Source: Reinekea marinisedimentorum
Lineage (GTDB): Bacteria > Pseudomonadota > Gammaproteobacteria > Pseudomonadales > Natronospirillaceae
Assembly: GCF_004341165.1 (NCBI RefSeq)
Contig: NZ_SLZR01000003.1
Coordinates: forward strand, 356,781-420,780
Length of the DNA: 64,000 nucleotides
Reading direction: 5' to 3'
Shown piece by piece: positions 9,104-17,428 of the stretch (position 1 is the first letter of the stretch; the number at the start of each line of letters is the position of its first letter). The notes under the pieces were generated by a model. The model searched no databases, was not told the DNA's origin, and saw only the letters and a list, made by a program, of their open reading frames with translations. The position numbers and the translations under genes were made by a program.

Positions 9104-9841
9104 CTGCCGCACCGACATTGCAATGCACATAAAGATAACGATCGGCCGGATTAACTTCGCGCCCCCCCAATAAATTGAGTGCGCTCCAAGCACCGCGCCA
9201 AGCATCTGCCCGACCATCATCACTACGCCGATCAGCCAGATCACCTGGCCGCCAGCTGCAAAGAGCAGCAAAGACGTAATGTTGGAAACAAAGTTCAAAG
9301 GTTTGGCAACGACAGTCGCCTCGATCAGCTTTTTACCGCGCAATGCCACCTGACTGGCCGCGAAGAAAGACCCCGTTCCCGGGCCAAAGAAACCATCGTA
9401 AAAGCCGATAACCGGAACAACATAGCGGGCCCAGGTTTTTTCCTGCATCTTAGGTACGCCCTCTTCAGCACCGACAGCAGGCACCAGCCAAAAATAGCCG
9501 GCTATAGACAGCAACAACACCGGAACAAACCACTGCAGCCAGTCGGTATTAATCTGCTGGATCAACCAGGTTCCGGTCAACGCACCAATGGCGGTATAGA
9601 ACATCAGCACCGGAAGCTTACGAACGCTTAACTTCCTTTTAACAATCAGTGTCATCGTCGCGGTGAGAGTCCCCACAAACCCCTGGCACTTATTGGTTGC
9701 CAAAGCCTGAACCGGCGTTAAACCACAAAACAGTAAAACCGGTAAAACGATCAGGCCACCGCCACCGGCAAGGGTATCCACCCAGGCGGCGATAACAGCA
9801 ACGATAAAAAGAAGACCCAGCAACTCAACAGTAATTTCCAT
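9086..9841 (-). CDS. TSUP (TauE/SafE) family permease
   Basis: A 251-residue inner-membrane protein with about eight hydrophobic segments and the two glycine-rich repeats of the sulfite exporter TauE/SafE family: GGGGLIVLPVLLFCGLTPVQ with ATNKCQGFVGT near the N-terminus and GFYDGFFGPGTGSFF near the middle. Members move small anions such as sulfite or organosulfonates; the YfcA branch is largely uncharacterised. The ATG at 9841 is chosen because AAGGAG lies six bases upstream; the GTG two codons earlier falls inside that site. Tail-to-tail overlap of 18 bp with the TetR gene. Confidence 0.9.
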   Translation of the reverse strand: MEITVELLGLLFIVAVIAAWVDTLAGGGGLIVLPVLLFCGLTPVQALATNKCQGFVGTLTATMTLIVKRKLSVRKLPVLMFYTAIGALTGTWLIQQINTDWLQWFVPVLLLSIAGYFWLVPAVGAEEGVPKMQEKTWARYVVPVIGFYDGFFGPGTGSFFAASQVALRGKKLIEATVVAKPLNFVSNITSLLLFAAGGQVIWLIGVVMMVGQMLGAVLGAHSIYWGGAKLIRPIVIFMCIAMSVRQLWLIV

Positions 9842-9914
9842 ACGCACTCCTTGATACAGCTGCGTATGGTATCAGCGGAACTCTGTTCAGGCGACTGCCA
9901 GATACAGGCAGAAC

Positions 9915-11672
9915 TCAGGGCTCTGCCAGTGACGGCAACAAACCAACGGCGGTAAGGTCACCCCAGATGTCGGCCTGCTCGGCAGCAGAAGCGACATTAA
10001 TCACAATCAGGTGATAGCGCTCGTCGGCATTAGACCAGTTTAGAGACGTCAGCACCGGCTGATCGTTGATCCTCTGGAAGGCATGAAACCACAGAACCTC
10101 TGCTGAACGCATGCGGCTGAGAATCGCCGAGACGGATTCACTGCGGTCAATTTCTACGCTGAACTCCTGTAACGGCTCAGCCAATTGGAAGTGATAGACA
10201 TCGCCCATCGGCACAAATGCCTTGGACACCGGCTCTGCAACGTAACCGGCAGATTCCAACCACGCCTGCCATTCATCCGCGTGCTGCTCACTGGCAAAGC
10301 CGGTGAAGCTCAGCCACGCCTCCTGCTTGCCTTCATCCCAGACAAGATTAAGCCGCTCCGGCGCCTTCTGGTGCCCGGAAGAAGACAGAACTGATTTGAA
10401 TTCACGGCCGGAAAGCAGAGATTCCAGTGACGACTGACTCATAGGCCCCATCTGATAGGTAATGCCAATGCTCATAGCACCCGACTCATTCACCTGATTC
10501 TGTGCAGCCTGCATGGCCTGCAGCTCCTGCTGGTAGGCTTCTTTTTCCGCAATCAGCTGATCGCTATCAGCGCTCTCTGCAGCTGACTTAGTACTGTCAT
10601 CCGGCAACGAGTTCATGCGCCGAATTTCTTCTTCGCTGTAAAGAGGCTGCTGTTCCACTTCAACATCGACCAGTTTGACGCTGGCATTACTCTGCCGATC
10701 ACCACCATTGATCACCTTGCGCATACGGGCATTGAGTGCGTTCTTTTTCAGCTCATGCTGCCAGTAGGCCAGCTTGTCTAATGTCTCTATCTCACCAATG
10801 TACAATCCCACCGGGCCGTTTTCTTCTGTCTGCGACAGGAACACCGCCAGTGGCTCACGCTGATAGGCGTAGGAATTAAAGAACTGCCTCAAGCCCCGGT
10901 ATTCCAGCCCACGAATGGCTTGCTGCATATTGCTGAACTCGCCTAACTGCAGGGTGTATGGCCCGGCCGGAAAACATTTACACAGTTCAGAAAAAGCAAC
11001 GATAGGTGGTAATGACTCTGACATATGGCCGGGAATATACTTGGGCACACCGGCATTAATGGTCGTTGGCGGATTTTCTCTCAGTATCCGCGCCTGTTCA
11101 GCGGCCTCGGCCTGTTCGGCCAACCGCAATGCCCGCTCTTTTTCGGCCGGGCTCTGACCAAACATCATTCTGATGCCGTAGCGCCAACGCAGGTGAAATG
11201 GCACCTCGGCATTGATCCATCCCTGATAACCCGCTTCAACGAAGGCTCTGAAGTTACTGTATATCGGCGCACTTAAACCCACACCCAGCTGGTAACCGGT
11301 CTGGTAGCGAGCAATAACCTCACTGCCCTCGTAGTCGACTTCAGTGAGAGACATCACTGTGCTGCCTTTAAACTGCATCCGGATACCCTGATCACCCACC
11401 TGATAGATCATTCCGGCCTCAAGCTGCCTCATCTCATGGCTGATAGAGGCATCCAGCGCTTCATACTCAATCTCATCCAGATATTCATAGCCGAAATCGA
11501 ACCCCAGCCCCTCAGCTCCAATAATTTGGTAGTGGCTTGCCAGGCCCAGGCCTTCTGACTGAGTGGTCGTGCTGATACCTATATCCACCGCGCCCTGGGC
11601 ACCCAGCACAGTAACCGGCAGGAACAAGAAAGCACTAAGCAGAGCTTTATTAAACTTTCTCAACTGAAGCAT
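9915..11672 (-). CDS. exported protein with SPOR-like repeats, function unknown
   Basis: A 585-residue protein with a signal peptide (about residues 1-25, ending VTVLGAQG). Residues ~26-170 are strand-rich with alternating polarity, perhaps a small beta-barrel. A basic/alanine helix (AEQAEAAEQARILRE) follows. Residues ~230-320 (YTLQLGEFSNMQQAIRGLEY, GPVGLYIGEIETLDKLAYW) resemble SPOR peptidoglycan-binding folds, and two further weaker repeats of the same kind appear to follow after residue ~400. An outer-membrane or cell-envelope role is inferred. The permease gene lies 73 bp downstream on the same strand. I cannot name the family. Confidence 0.7.
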   Translation of the reverse strand: MLQLRKFNKALLSAFLFLPVTVLGAQGAVDIGISTTTQSEGLGLASHYQIIGAEGLGFDFGYEYLDEIEYEALDASISHEMRQLEAGMIYQVGDQGIRMQFKGSTVMSLTEVDYEGSEVIARYQTGYQLGVGLSAPIYSNFRAFVEAGYQGWINAEVPFHLRWRYGIRMMFGQSPAEKERALRLAEQAEAAEQARILRENPPTTINAGVPKYIPGHMSESLPPIVAFSELCKCFPAGPYTLQLGEFSNMQQAIRGLEYRGLRQFFNSYAYQREPLAVFLSQTEENGPVGLYIGEIETLDKLAYWQHELKKNALNARMRKVINGGDRQSNASVKLVDVEVEQQPLYSEEEIRRMNSLPDDSTKSAAESADSDQLIAEKEAYQQELQAMQAAQNQVNESGAMSIGITYQMGPMSQSSLESLLSGREFKSVLSSSGHQKAPERLNLVWDEGKQEAWLSFTGFASEQHADEWQAWLESAGYVAEPVSKAFVPMGDVYHFQLAEPLQEFSVEIDRSESVSAILSRMRSAEVLWFHAFQRINDQPVLTSLNWSNADERYHLIVINVASAAEQADIWGDLTAVGLLPSLAEP

Positions 11673-11792
11673 ATTAACGATTCCGAGCTATCTCAGAAGT
11701 ATTATCGCCCGGCAGTTTGAAATATTTAGGTTTTTATCGGGTTTCGGGAAATAAGGAGAGAGGATGATTGAAATAGACTGGTCTGAGACAAA

Positions 11793-11819
11793 AAACACCG
11801 ACTACGCTTGCCGGTGTTT
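11793..11819 (-). terminator. rho-independent terminator of the small gene at 11882
   Basis: Read on the minus strand, AAACACCG and CGGTGTTT form an 8-bp stem with an 11-base loop, followed by TTTTG. It lies about 60 bp past the stop of the short gene at 11882-12052 and nothing else on this strand ends here, which supports that gene being transcribed. A second hairpin, GAAAAGC/GCTTTTC, lies at 11831-11850 between the two. Confidence 0.7.
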
Positions 11820-11881
11820 AAATATTGATTGAAAAGCTTTAACGCTTTTCGCACAGATTGTGCAGATGGATAAGTATGGAA

Positions 11882-12052
11882 TCAGTTATTACTTAGAATT
11901 GCCACACCCTGTACCGTAACTTCTTCTGAAGTGTCCGTTCGCCATGTTTGTTTGTTAGAGATCGTCTGAGCCTGGCGATTTGATTTGTTGCTGTCATTTA
12001 CAACTTTAACAAATGCGGTTAAGGACGGTCGGTCGGGTTCGTTTCGTTCCAT
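11882..12052 (-). CDS. hypothetical small protein (56 aa)
   Basis: A short frame encoding a polar protein starting MERNEPDRPSLT and rich in Ser, Thr and Asn, with no membrane segment, signal peptide or cysteine. Support comes from GAGGAATCACTA before the ATG at 12052 and from a good terminator shortly after the stop. The frame stays open seven codons further upstream, but those codons contain the ribosome site. Not recognised; a secreted or RiPP-like precursor is not excluded but nothing specific argues for it. Confidence 0.4.
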   Translation of the reverse strand: MERNEPDRPSLTAFVKVVNDSNKSNRQAQTISNKQTWRTDTSEEVTVQGVAILSNN

Positions 12053-12359
12053 TAGTGATTCCTCGATATACAAAAATAAAATACAAAATTGACTGATGAA
12101 AAATTAGATCGGTCAGTTCAACTATACGACAGTGTGTGATCAAAAATTAGACGGCTCTTTTTAAAACATTTATGAGCCAAACGAATCAATGAATCTATGC
12201 ACCAGGTTGGTTGCGGCTGCTCAAATCCGGTTCAATAACTCAGGCCATTTCCTAGCGTTATTCAACTGGTGCAAAGGATACCAAAACCCAGCAGGAATCA
12301 TATGATTCAGGGCATCTATACATAAAGTTTAAAGAAGAAAATAGAACTTTTAGCTAACT
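12053..12359. other. non-coding stretch between small gene and ribN
   Basis: About 300 bp, relatively A/T-rich, with no credible frame. It contains a 14-bp perfect palindrome GAATCATATGATTC at 12295-12308 and an inverted pair GCACCAG (12199-12205) / CTGGTGC (12266-12272). The promoter of the small gene should lie at its left end. Nothing else is recognised. Confidence 0.4.
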
Positions 12360-12384
12360 AACCCCTTGTCTTTGACAGGGGGTT
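12360..12384 (-). terminator. ribN: hairpin after ribN
   Basis: AACCCCTTGTC-ttt-GACAGGGGGTT is an 11-bp stem (one G-T pair) with a 3-base loop, 15 bp beyond the ribN stop. On the minus strand it is followed by AGTTAGCTAAAAG rather than a T-run, so it may be a weak terminator or an mRNA 3' stabiliser. Confidence 0.55.
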
Positions 12385-12399
12385 AAATTAGACGCTGAA

Positions 12400-13344
12400 T
12401 TAGCTGACGATAGACTGACGTTTTGTAAACTTCTGCTGCGCAGTCAGCGCATCAAAATGAACCGCAAAGCTCGCCAGAACCAGAATTACCCCGCCGGCAA
12501 TTTGCAGTGGTGCAAGGGTGATTCCCAGAACCGCCCAGTTGATAATTCCAGCCATAACCGGAAACGCCATTTCCGCTAATGCACTGTGTTTGGAATCGAC
12601 CTTCTTCAAGCCCTGATAATAAAGCAGCATCCCCAACGCGCCAGACATTAAAACCATCAGCAGAATTTTTCCGGCAAAGCCGACATTGACGGCTTGCTCA
12701 AATGGCAGCCCGGAAAACAGAAATGGCATCAGTACAACCAAGCCAACGGTAAACCGGCCATTCATAATTTGCCCGCTGCTGTAACCTTTCAATGCCAGCT
12801 TTTTACCGAAGACCGTACTGGCACCCCAGCTTATAACAGCAATAAAGGTAAAGCCGTAACCGATCAACCGGGTTAGCAATTCCGGTGAGTAATGCCAGCC
12901 GTTACTTGAGAGCAGCGCAACGATATCGGCATACATCAGCATAAAGCTGCCGCTGAATGCCAGCAGCACACAGAGCAGATACCCCAGGTTGAGCTTTTCT
13001 TTCAACAACAGAGCCGCCAGACTGATGGCCACAACCGGCTGCAGCTTCTGCAGCAAAATAACCAGAGTTGGGTTCATGTAAGAAAACGCCTGGGTAAAGG
13101 CGAGCGTTCCTATAGCAGACCCCAAACCACCAATCACCAGCAGAGAAGGTATATCCTTGCGGGAAAAACCCCACAGCTTTTGCCGCGTGATCAGCAGCCA
13201 GCACCACAGGCCTGCAACCAGAATCAGATGTTCTACAAACACGATCTGAATTGCGGCAAGGCCGGCATTAAGCAATGGATAGCGAATGAGCGTATCTAGC
13301 GCCCAGAAAAAGGTAGCAAAAATAATAAAAACAGTACCTGTCAC
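12400..13344 (-). CDS. ribN: RibN-type riboflavin transporter (EamA/DMT family)
   Basis: A 314-residue inner-membrane protein with ten predicted hydrophobic helices arranged as two EamA repeats, typical of drug/metabolite transporters. The family alone would leave the substrate open, but an FMN riboswitch directly upstream on the same strand assigns it to flavin uptake; RibN of Vibrio and Rhizobium is an EamA protein with the same regulation. The start is GTG at 13344, preceded by TTTTTTGAGGACACAATT. It is a stand-alone gene, with no riboflavin biosynthesis genes in the window, consistent with import rather than synthesis. Confidence 0.85.
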   Translation of the reverse strand: MTGTVFIIFATFFWALDTLIRYPLLNAGLAAIQIVFVEHLILVAGLWCWLLITRQKLWGFSRKDIPSLLVIGGLGSAIGTLAFTQAFSYMNPTLVILLQKLQPVVAISLAALLLKEKLNLGYLLCVLLAFSGSFMLMYADIVALLSSNGWHYSPELLTRLIGYGFTFIAVISWGASTVFGKKLALKGYSSGQIMNGRFTVGLVVLMPFLFSGLPFEQAVNVGFAGKILLMVLMSGALGMLLYYQGLKKVDSKHSALAEMAFPVMAGIINWAVLGITLAPLQIAGGVILVLASFAVHFDALTAQQKFTKRQSIVS

Positions 13345-13490
13345 AATTGTGTCCTCAAAAAATTTACAAGGGTGACAGAGCTTCTTTGGAAGGATTGAAA
13401 ATATCAGCAGCGTAGACCGACGAAACCATGCCTAACGAGTCATTACGACAACATTAAAAGCCGGGCCGAATAAGGCACATCAATTTTCGA

Positions 13491-13650
13491 CTTCTTCCGT
13501 CCGGACTGTAACCGTCGGCTCAGGAATTCAACCTGATCTGCTGACCTTACACCTACTATATATAGGTGAAGCGCTCGTGGGCTTCTGCATGGTTTTGTGT
13601 CAACCGGGTGCAGTTACCACCGGTGGGGAATTTCGCCCCGCCCTGAAGTC
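13491..13650 (-). promoter_or_regulatory. FMN riboswitch (RFN element)
   Basis: On the minus strand this region carries the conserved RFN blocks in order: CTTCAGGGCGGGGCGAAATT, CCCCACCGGTGGTAA, AGCCCACGAGCGC, GGTCAGCAGATCAGGTTGAA, and ACGGTTACAGTCCGGA ending GAAGAAG. The variable helix between the third and fourth blocks is CACCTATATATAGTAGGTG. The aptamer ends about 150 nt upstream of the ribN GTG start. I see no strong terminator in the linker, so control of translation or a Rho-dependent mechanism is likelier. FMN binding is expected to reduce transporter expression. Confidence 0.93.
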
Positions 13651-13857
13651 GAGATAAATCATACCTTTCAAATAGAAAAATAAAAGTGACATAGATACTA
13701 ATGCTTGTAATTTAGCTAACTAAAACTAAAATTCCGCCTCCAAAAAAATAGCCTGAGCTGCTCAGGTGTATTTGTAGTTTCAACCCTTAATGCTAAAGTT
13801 AGCGGATTATTTAAACACCCTTTGCGCCTGGTCGCGCGTTATCCTGGAAGGAAGAAA

Positions 13858-15054
13858 ATGGCAAAAGTAATGATTATCGGCGCCGGTGGCGTAGGAAATG
13901 TAGTTGCTCACAAGGTTGCGCAACTTTCATCTGTCTTTACTGAAATTGTTCTGGCAAGCCGTACATTGGCCAAGTGCGATGCAATTGCCGCTTCTATCGA
14001 TCACCCGATAAGAACTGTTGCAGTAGATGCCGATAACGTGGAAGAGCTGACTGCCCTGCTTAAACAAGAGCAGCCAGAGCTGGTGATCAATGTTGCCCTT
14101 CCGTATCAGGATCTGAGCATTATGGATGCGTGCCTGGCCGCAGGTGTTCACTACATGGATACCGCCAACTACGAGCCACCAGAAACGGCAAAGTTTGAAT
14201 ACAGCTGGCAGTGGGCCTACCAGGAACGCTTCGAGAAGGCCGGCTTAACAGCATTGCTGGGCAGTGGCTTCGACCCGGGTGCCACTAACATGTTCACAGC
14301 CTACCTGGCCAAGCATTACTTCGATGAAATCCACGAGCTGGACATCATCGACGTCAATGGCGGCGACCACGGCTATCCGTTTGCCACCAACTTCAACCCG
14401 GAGATCAACATTCGCGAAGTAACCGCCGAATGCCGTCACTGGGAAGGTGGTCAGTTCGTTACAACCGATGCCATGTCTGAAAAGGCGGAGTTCACCTGCC
14501 CGGATGAAGTTGGCACCTACAATATTTACCGCATGTACCATGAGGAACTGGAATCGCTTACTAAGCACTTCCCAAGCCTGAAACGTGCTCAGTTCTGGAT
14601 GAGCTTCGGCGACAGCTACCTGAAGCACCTTGAAGTACTGCAAAATGTGGGCATGACGGGTATTGAACCGGTCAACTTCAATGGCACAGAGATCATTCCG
14701 ATCCAGTTCCTGCGTCAACTGCTGCCAGAACCGGCAACGCTTGGCCCGCGTACTCATGGTAAAACCTGCATTGGTTGCGTCGTCACCGGCGTTAAAGATG
14801 GCGAACAGAAAACCATGTACTTGTATCAGGTAAAAGACCACCAGGATTGCTACAAAGAAGTGCAGTCACAGGCCATTTCCTACACCACCGGTGTTCCTGC
14901 CATGATCGGCGCTAAGATGATCGTGGAAGGTCACTGGAAGAAGCCTGGCGTTTGGAACATGGAACAAATGGACCCGGATCTGTTCATGGAAGACATGAAC
15001 AAATATGGCCTGCCATGGAACGTTATTGAGTTGAAAGACTTCAAACTCAACTGA
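13858..15054 (+). CDS. carboxynorspermidine synthase (saccharopine dehydrogenase family)
   Basis: A 398-residue NAD(P)H-dependent enzyme of the saccharopine dehydrogenase family, opening with MAKVMIIGAGGVGNVVAHKV (dinucleotide-binding loop). Expected reaction: L-aspartate semialdehyde plus diaminopropane or putrescine, reduced to carboxynorspermidine or carboxyspermidine. The assignment to this branch rests on the characteristic N-terminus, TANYEPPE and GSGFDPGATNMF motifs and above all on the adjacent nspC. The start is the ATG at 13858 with GGAAGGA upstream; the frame is open 12 codons further but without a site. Divergent from ribN, 30 bp from the intergenic hairpin. Confidence 0.9.
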   Translation: MAKVMIIGAGGVGNVVAHKVAQLSSVFTEIVLASRTLAKCDAIAASIDHPIRTVAVDADNVEELTALLKQEQPELVINVALPYQDLSIMDACLAAGVHYMDTANYEPPETAKFEYSWQWAYQERFEKAGLTALLGSGFDPGATNMFTAYLAKHYFDEIHELDIIDVNGGDHGYPFATNFNPEINIREVTAECRHWEGGQFVTTDAMSEKAEFTCPDEVGTYNIYRMYHEELESLTKHFPSLKRAQFWMSFGDSYLKHLEVLQNVGMTGIEPVNFNGTEIIPIQFLRQLLPEPATLGPRTHGKTCIGCVVTGVKDGEQKTMYLYQVKDHQDCYKEVQSQAISYTTGVPAMIGAKMIVEGHWKKPGVWNMEQMDPDLFMEDMNKYGLPWNVIELKDFKLN

Positions 15055-15066
15055 TCCTGTAAATCC

Positions 15067-15094
15067 GTCACCGGCAAGGGCTCTTGCCGGTGAC
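15067..15094. other. perfect 12-bp hairpin between the two polyamine genes
   Basis: GTCACCGGCAAG-ggct-CTTGCCGGTGAC is an uninterrupted 12-bp stem with a 4-base loop in the 101-bp gap between the synthase and nspC. No T-run follows, so it is unlikely to be a full terminator. It may protect the upstream message or reduce readthrough into nspC. Confidence 0.6.
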
Positions 15095-15155
15095 TCTCAC
15101 CTGCTCTGCCATCCCCAATACGCTCACTACCTTTTTCATTTTCAGGGTCTACCTA

Positions 15156-16322
15156 ATGCAATTTACTGATTTCAAAAAGCTCGATCTTTCTCAATTGCCC
15201 TCCCCTTGCTTTGTCGTTGATGAAGTTGCGGTTGAACGTAATCTGAAAATCCTGAATGACGTTGCGTATCGCAGCGGTGCAAAAGTACTGGCGGCACTGA
15301 AGGCTTTCTCTATGTGGCATTTCGGTGAATTGACCGGCAAATATCTTTCCGGCACCTGCGCCAGTGGCCTGCATGAAGCAAAGCTGGGCAAAGAGTTTTA
15401 CCCCGGTGAGGTGCACGTTTTTTCCGCCGCCTACCGCAAGGCAGACTTACAGCAACTGTTCCAGATTGCCGACCACATTCTGTTTAACAGCAGCGGGCAA
15501 TGGAAAAAGTTTCAGCCTGAGATACAACAAGCGCTTCAGGCGCGCCCGGAGCTGGATTTTGGCCTCCGCCTGAACCCTGAGCATTCTGAGGGTGATGTCC
15601 CAATCTATGACCCCTGTGCGCCGGGCTCGCGGCTGGGTATTCCACTTTCGGAGTTGGATCAGAGTGCACTGGATGGCATTTCCGGTTTTCACTTCCATAC
15701 CCTTTGCGAGCAGGGTTTTGAGCCACTGGAAAGAACACTCGACGCCGTTGAAGAAAAGTTCGGCCACCTGTTTCACAACATCAAATGGGTTAACTTTGGT
15801 GGCGGCCACCACATTACTGCGCCCGGCTATAACATCGATGGCCTGGTTGAGCGCATTAAAGCGTTCCGTAACAAGTATAATGTTGAGGTTTATCTGGAGC
15901 CCGGAGAGGCCGTAGCCATCGGTACCGGCGTTCTGGTGAGCGAAGTACTGGATATCACCTTCAATGCGCTACCGCAAGCGATTCTCGATACCTCCGCCAC
16001 CTGCCACATGCCGGACACACTGGAAATGCCCTATCGGGCTGATATTACCGGTGCCGGTGAAGCCAATGAGAAAGCGCACACCTATCGCTTGGGTGGCATG
16101 ACCTGCCTGGCCGGCGATGTAATGGGAGACTACAGCTTTGATAAGCCGCTGGAAATTGGCCAGCGATTGACCTTTGAAGATATGTCTCACTACACCATGG
16201 TGAAAACATCCACATTCAACGGCACACCGCTGCCGGCGCTGGCGGTATGGAACTCAGATACCGGCAAACTGGATGTTATTCGCGAATTTTCGTATCAGGA
16301 TTTCAGAAACCGCCTTTCTTAA
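15156..16322 (+). CDS. nspC: carboxynorspermidine decarboxylase
   Basis: PLP-dependent fold-type III decarboxylase (388 residues) that turns carboxy(nor)spermidine into norspermidine or spermidine. Visible marks are SPCFVVDEVAVERNL near the N-terminus, LAALKAFSMW carrying the PLP lysine, FHFHTLCEQGFEPL, the glycine-rich VNFGGGHH, and the late LAGDVMGDYSFDKP with the substrate-binding Asp region. The ATG at 15156 starts the conserved N-terminus and has AGGG at suitable distance; the longer frame has no support. Together with the preceding gene it forms the aspartate-semialdehyde polyamine route known from Vibrio. Confidence 0.94.
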   Translation: MQFTDFKKLDLSQLPSPCFVVDEVAVERNLKILNDVAYRSGAKVLAALKAFSMWHFGELTGKYLSGTCASGLHEAKLGKEFYPGEVHVFSAAYRKADLQQLFQIADHILFNSSGQWKKFQPEIQQALQARPELDFGLRLNPEHSEGDVPIYDPCAPGSRLGIPLSELDQSALDGISGFHFHTLCEQGFEPLERTLDAVEEKFGHLFHNIKWVNFGGGHHITAPGYNIDGLVERIKAFRNKYNVEVYLEPGEAVAIGTGVLVSEVLDITFNALPQAILDTSATCHMPDTLEMPYRADITGAGEANEKAHTYRLGGMTCLAGDVMGDYSFDKPLEIGQRLTFEDMSHYTMVKTSTFNGTPLPALAVWNSDTGKLDVIREFSYQDFRNRLS

Positions 16323-16360
16323 CAGCACCCTGCCCTTGGGCTGCCCATCTGCGCAGCCCA

Positions 16361-17422
16361 TTAATTCTCAAACAATACGATGTGCTCAAGCTCCATTTTA
16401 ATACCGATGCGCTGACCAATGGCGTGGTTGTGATGGCTTGAAGCCAAACACACCAGGCTGCGCCCGTTACTGAGCTCTACATCATATTGAAAGTAGCTGC
16501 CGCGGAACTGCTTGCCGGTAATCACCGCCTGATAGTTGCTTTGATCATCGTGAACGATGTCATCCGGTCGCAACAGCAGGCTCATGGATGCCCCTTCCGG
16601 CTGGGAAAGCGTAAAGCCGGTATTTAGCACTCCCAGTTCGGTATTAATCTGATGGCTGGCCAACACCTCTGCCGGAATAAAATAACCCTTACCTATGAAA
16701 TCAGCGACATAACGGGTCTTAGGTTTGTGATACATATCGTATGGCGTCGCCAGCTGCTCAATAGCGCCGTTATGCATCAGCGCGACCTTATCGGCCAGAG
16801 TAAAGGCTTCCATCTGATCATGGGTCACAAACAGCGCGGTAATTTGCTGCTCGAGCAAAATATTACGCACCTCGGTTAACAGAGAGTCGCGCAACATGGT
16901 ATCCAAACCGGAAAAGGGCTCATCCAGCAGCAGCAGATCGGGTCTGGGCGCCAGCGCCCGGGCCAGTGCAATACGCTGTTGCTGCCCGCCGGAAAGTGAA
17001 TTCGGGTAACGCTTTTCGTAGCCACTCAAACCCACTGCGGCCAGCAGCTCGGCAACCCTCGATTGCTGCTCTGCCCGCCTTAAGGCACCGATGCCGAAGG
17101 CAATGTTCTGCTCAACACTTAAATGCGGGAACAGCGCAACATCCTGAAAAACCAGGCCAACCTTACGCTGCTCCGCCGGCATGGTATAGCCACGCTCGCT
17201 CAGCAACCGCTCTCCCAACAGAATACGCCCCTCTGCCAGGTCACCAAAGCCGGAGATAGCCCGTAACAGAGTCGACTTGCCACAGCCACTGGCGCCAAGC
17301 AAACAACCGATTTCACCGGCTTTCAACTGCATATTCAGCCGGGTCACCACCTCGTTATCGCCGTAGCGAATAGAAACATCGTTAATGGTGAGTGATTTGT
17401 TGTTCAGTTCTTTTATGGGCAT
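16361..17422 (-). CDS. fbpC: Fe(III) ABC transporter ATP-binding protein
   Basis: A 353-residue ABC ATPase: Walker A GASGCGKST near residue 43, signature LSGGQQQRIALARAL, Walker B LLLLDEP, followed by a C-terminal TOBE-like domain (about 260-353). It energises the permease encoded 6 bp upstream. Resembles FbpC/FutC more than the sugar or spermidine branch, in line with the operon. The ATG at 17422 is used. A GGGCTGC/GCAGCCC hairpin (16338-16359) between this gene and the convergent nspC may terminate one or both. Confidence 0.92.
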   Translation of the reverse strand: MPIKELNNKSLTINDVSIRYGDNEVVTRLNMQLKAGEIGCLLGASGCGKSTLLRAISGFGDLAEGRILLGERLLSERGYTMPAEQRKVGLVFQDVALFPHLSVEQNIAFGIGALRRAEQQSRVAELLAAVGLSGYEKRYPNSLSGGQQQRIALARALAPRPDLLLLDEPFSGLDTMLRDSLLTEVRNILLEQQITALFVTHDQMEAFTLADKVALMHNGAIEQLATPYDMYHKPKTRYVADFIGKGYFIPAEVLASHQINTELGVLNTGFTLSQPEGASMSLLLRPDDIVHDDQSNYQAVITGKQFRGSYFQYDVELSNGRSLVCLASSHHNHAIGQRIGIKMELEHIVLFEN

Positions 17423-17428
17423 CAGTAA

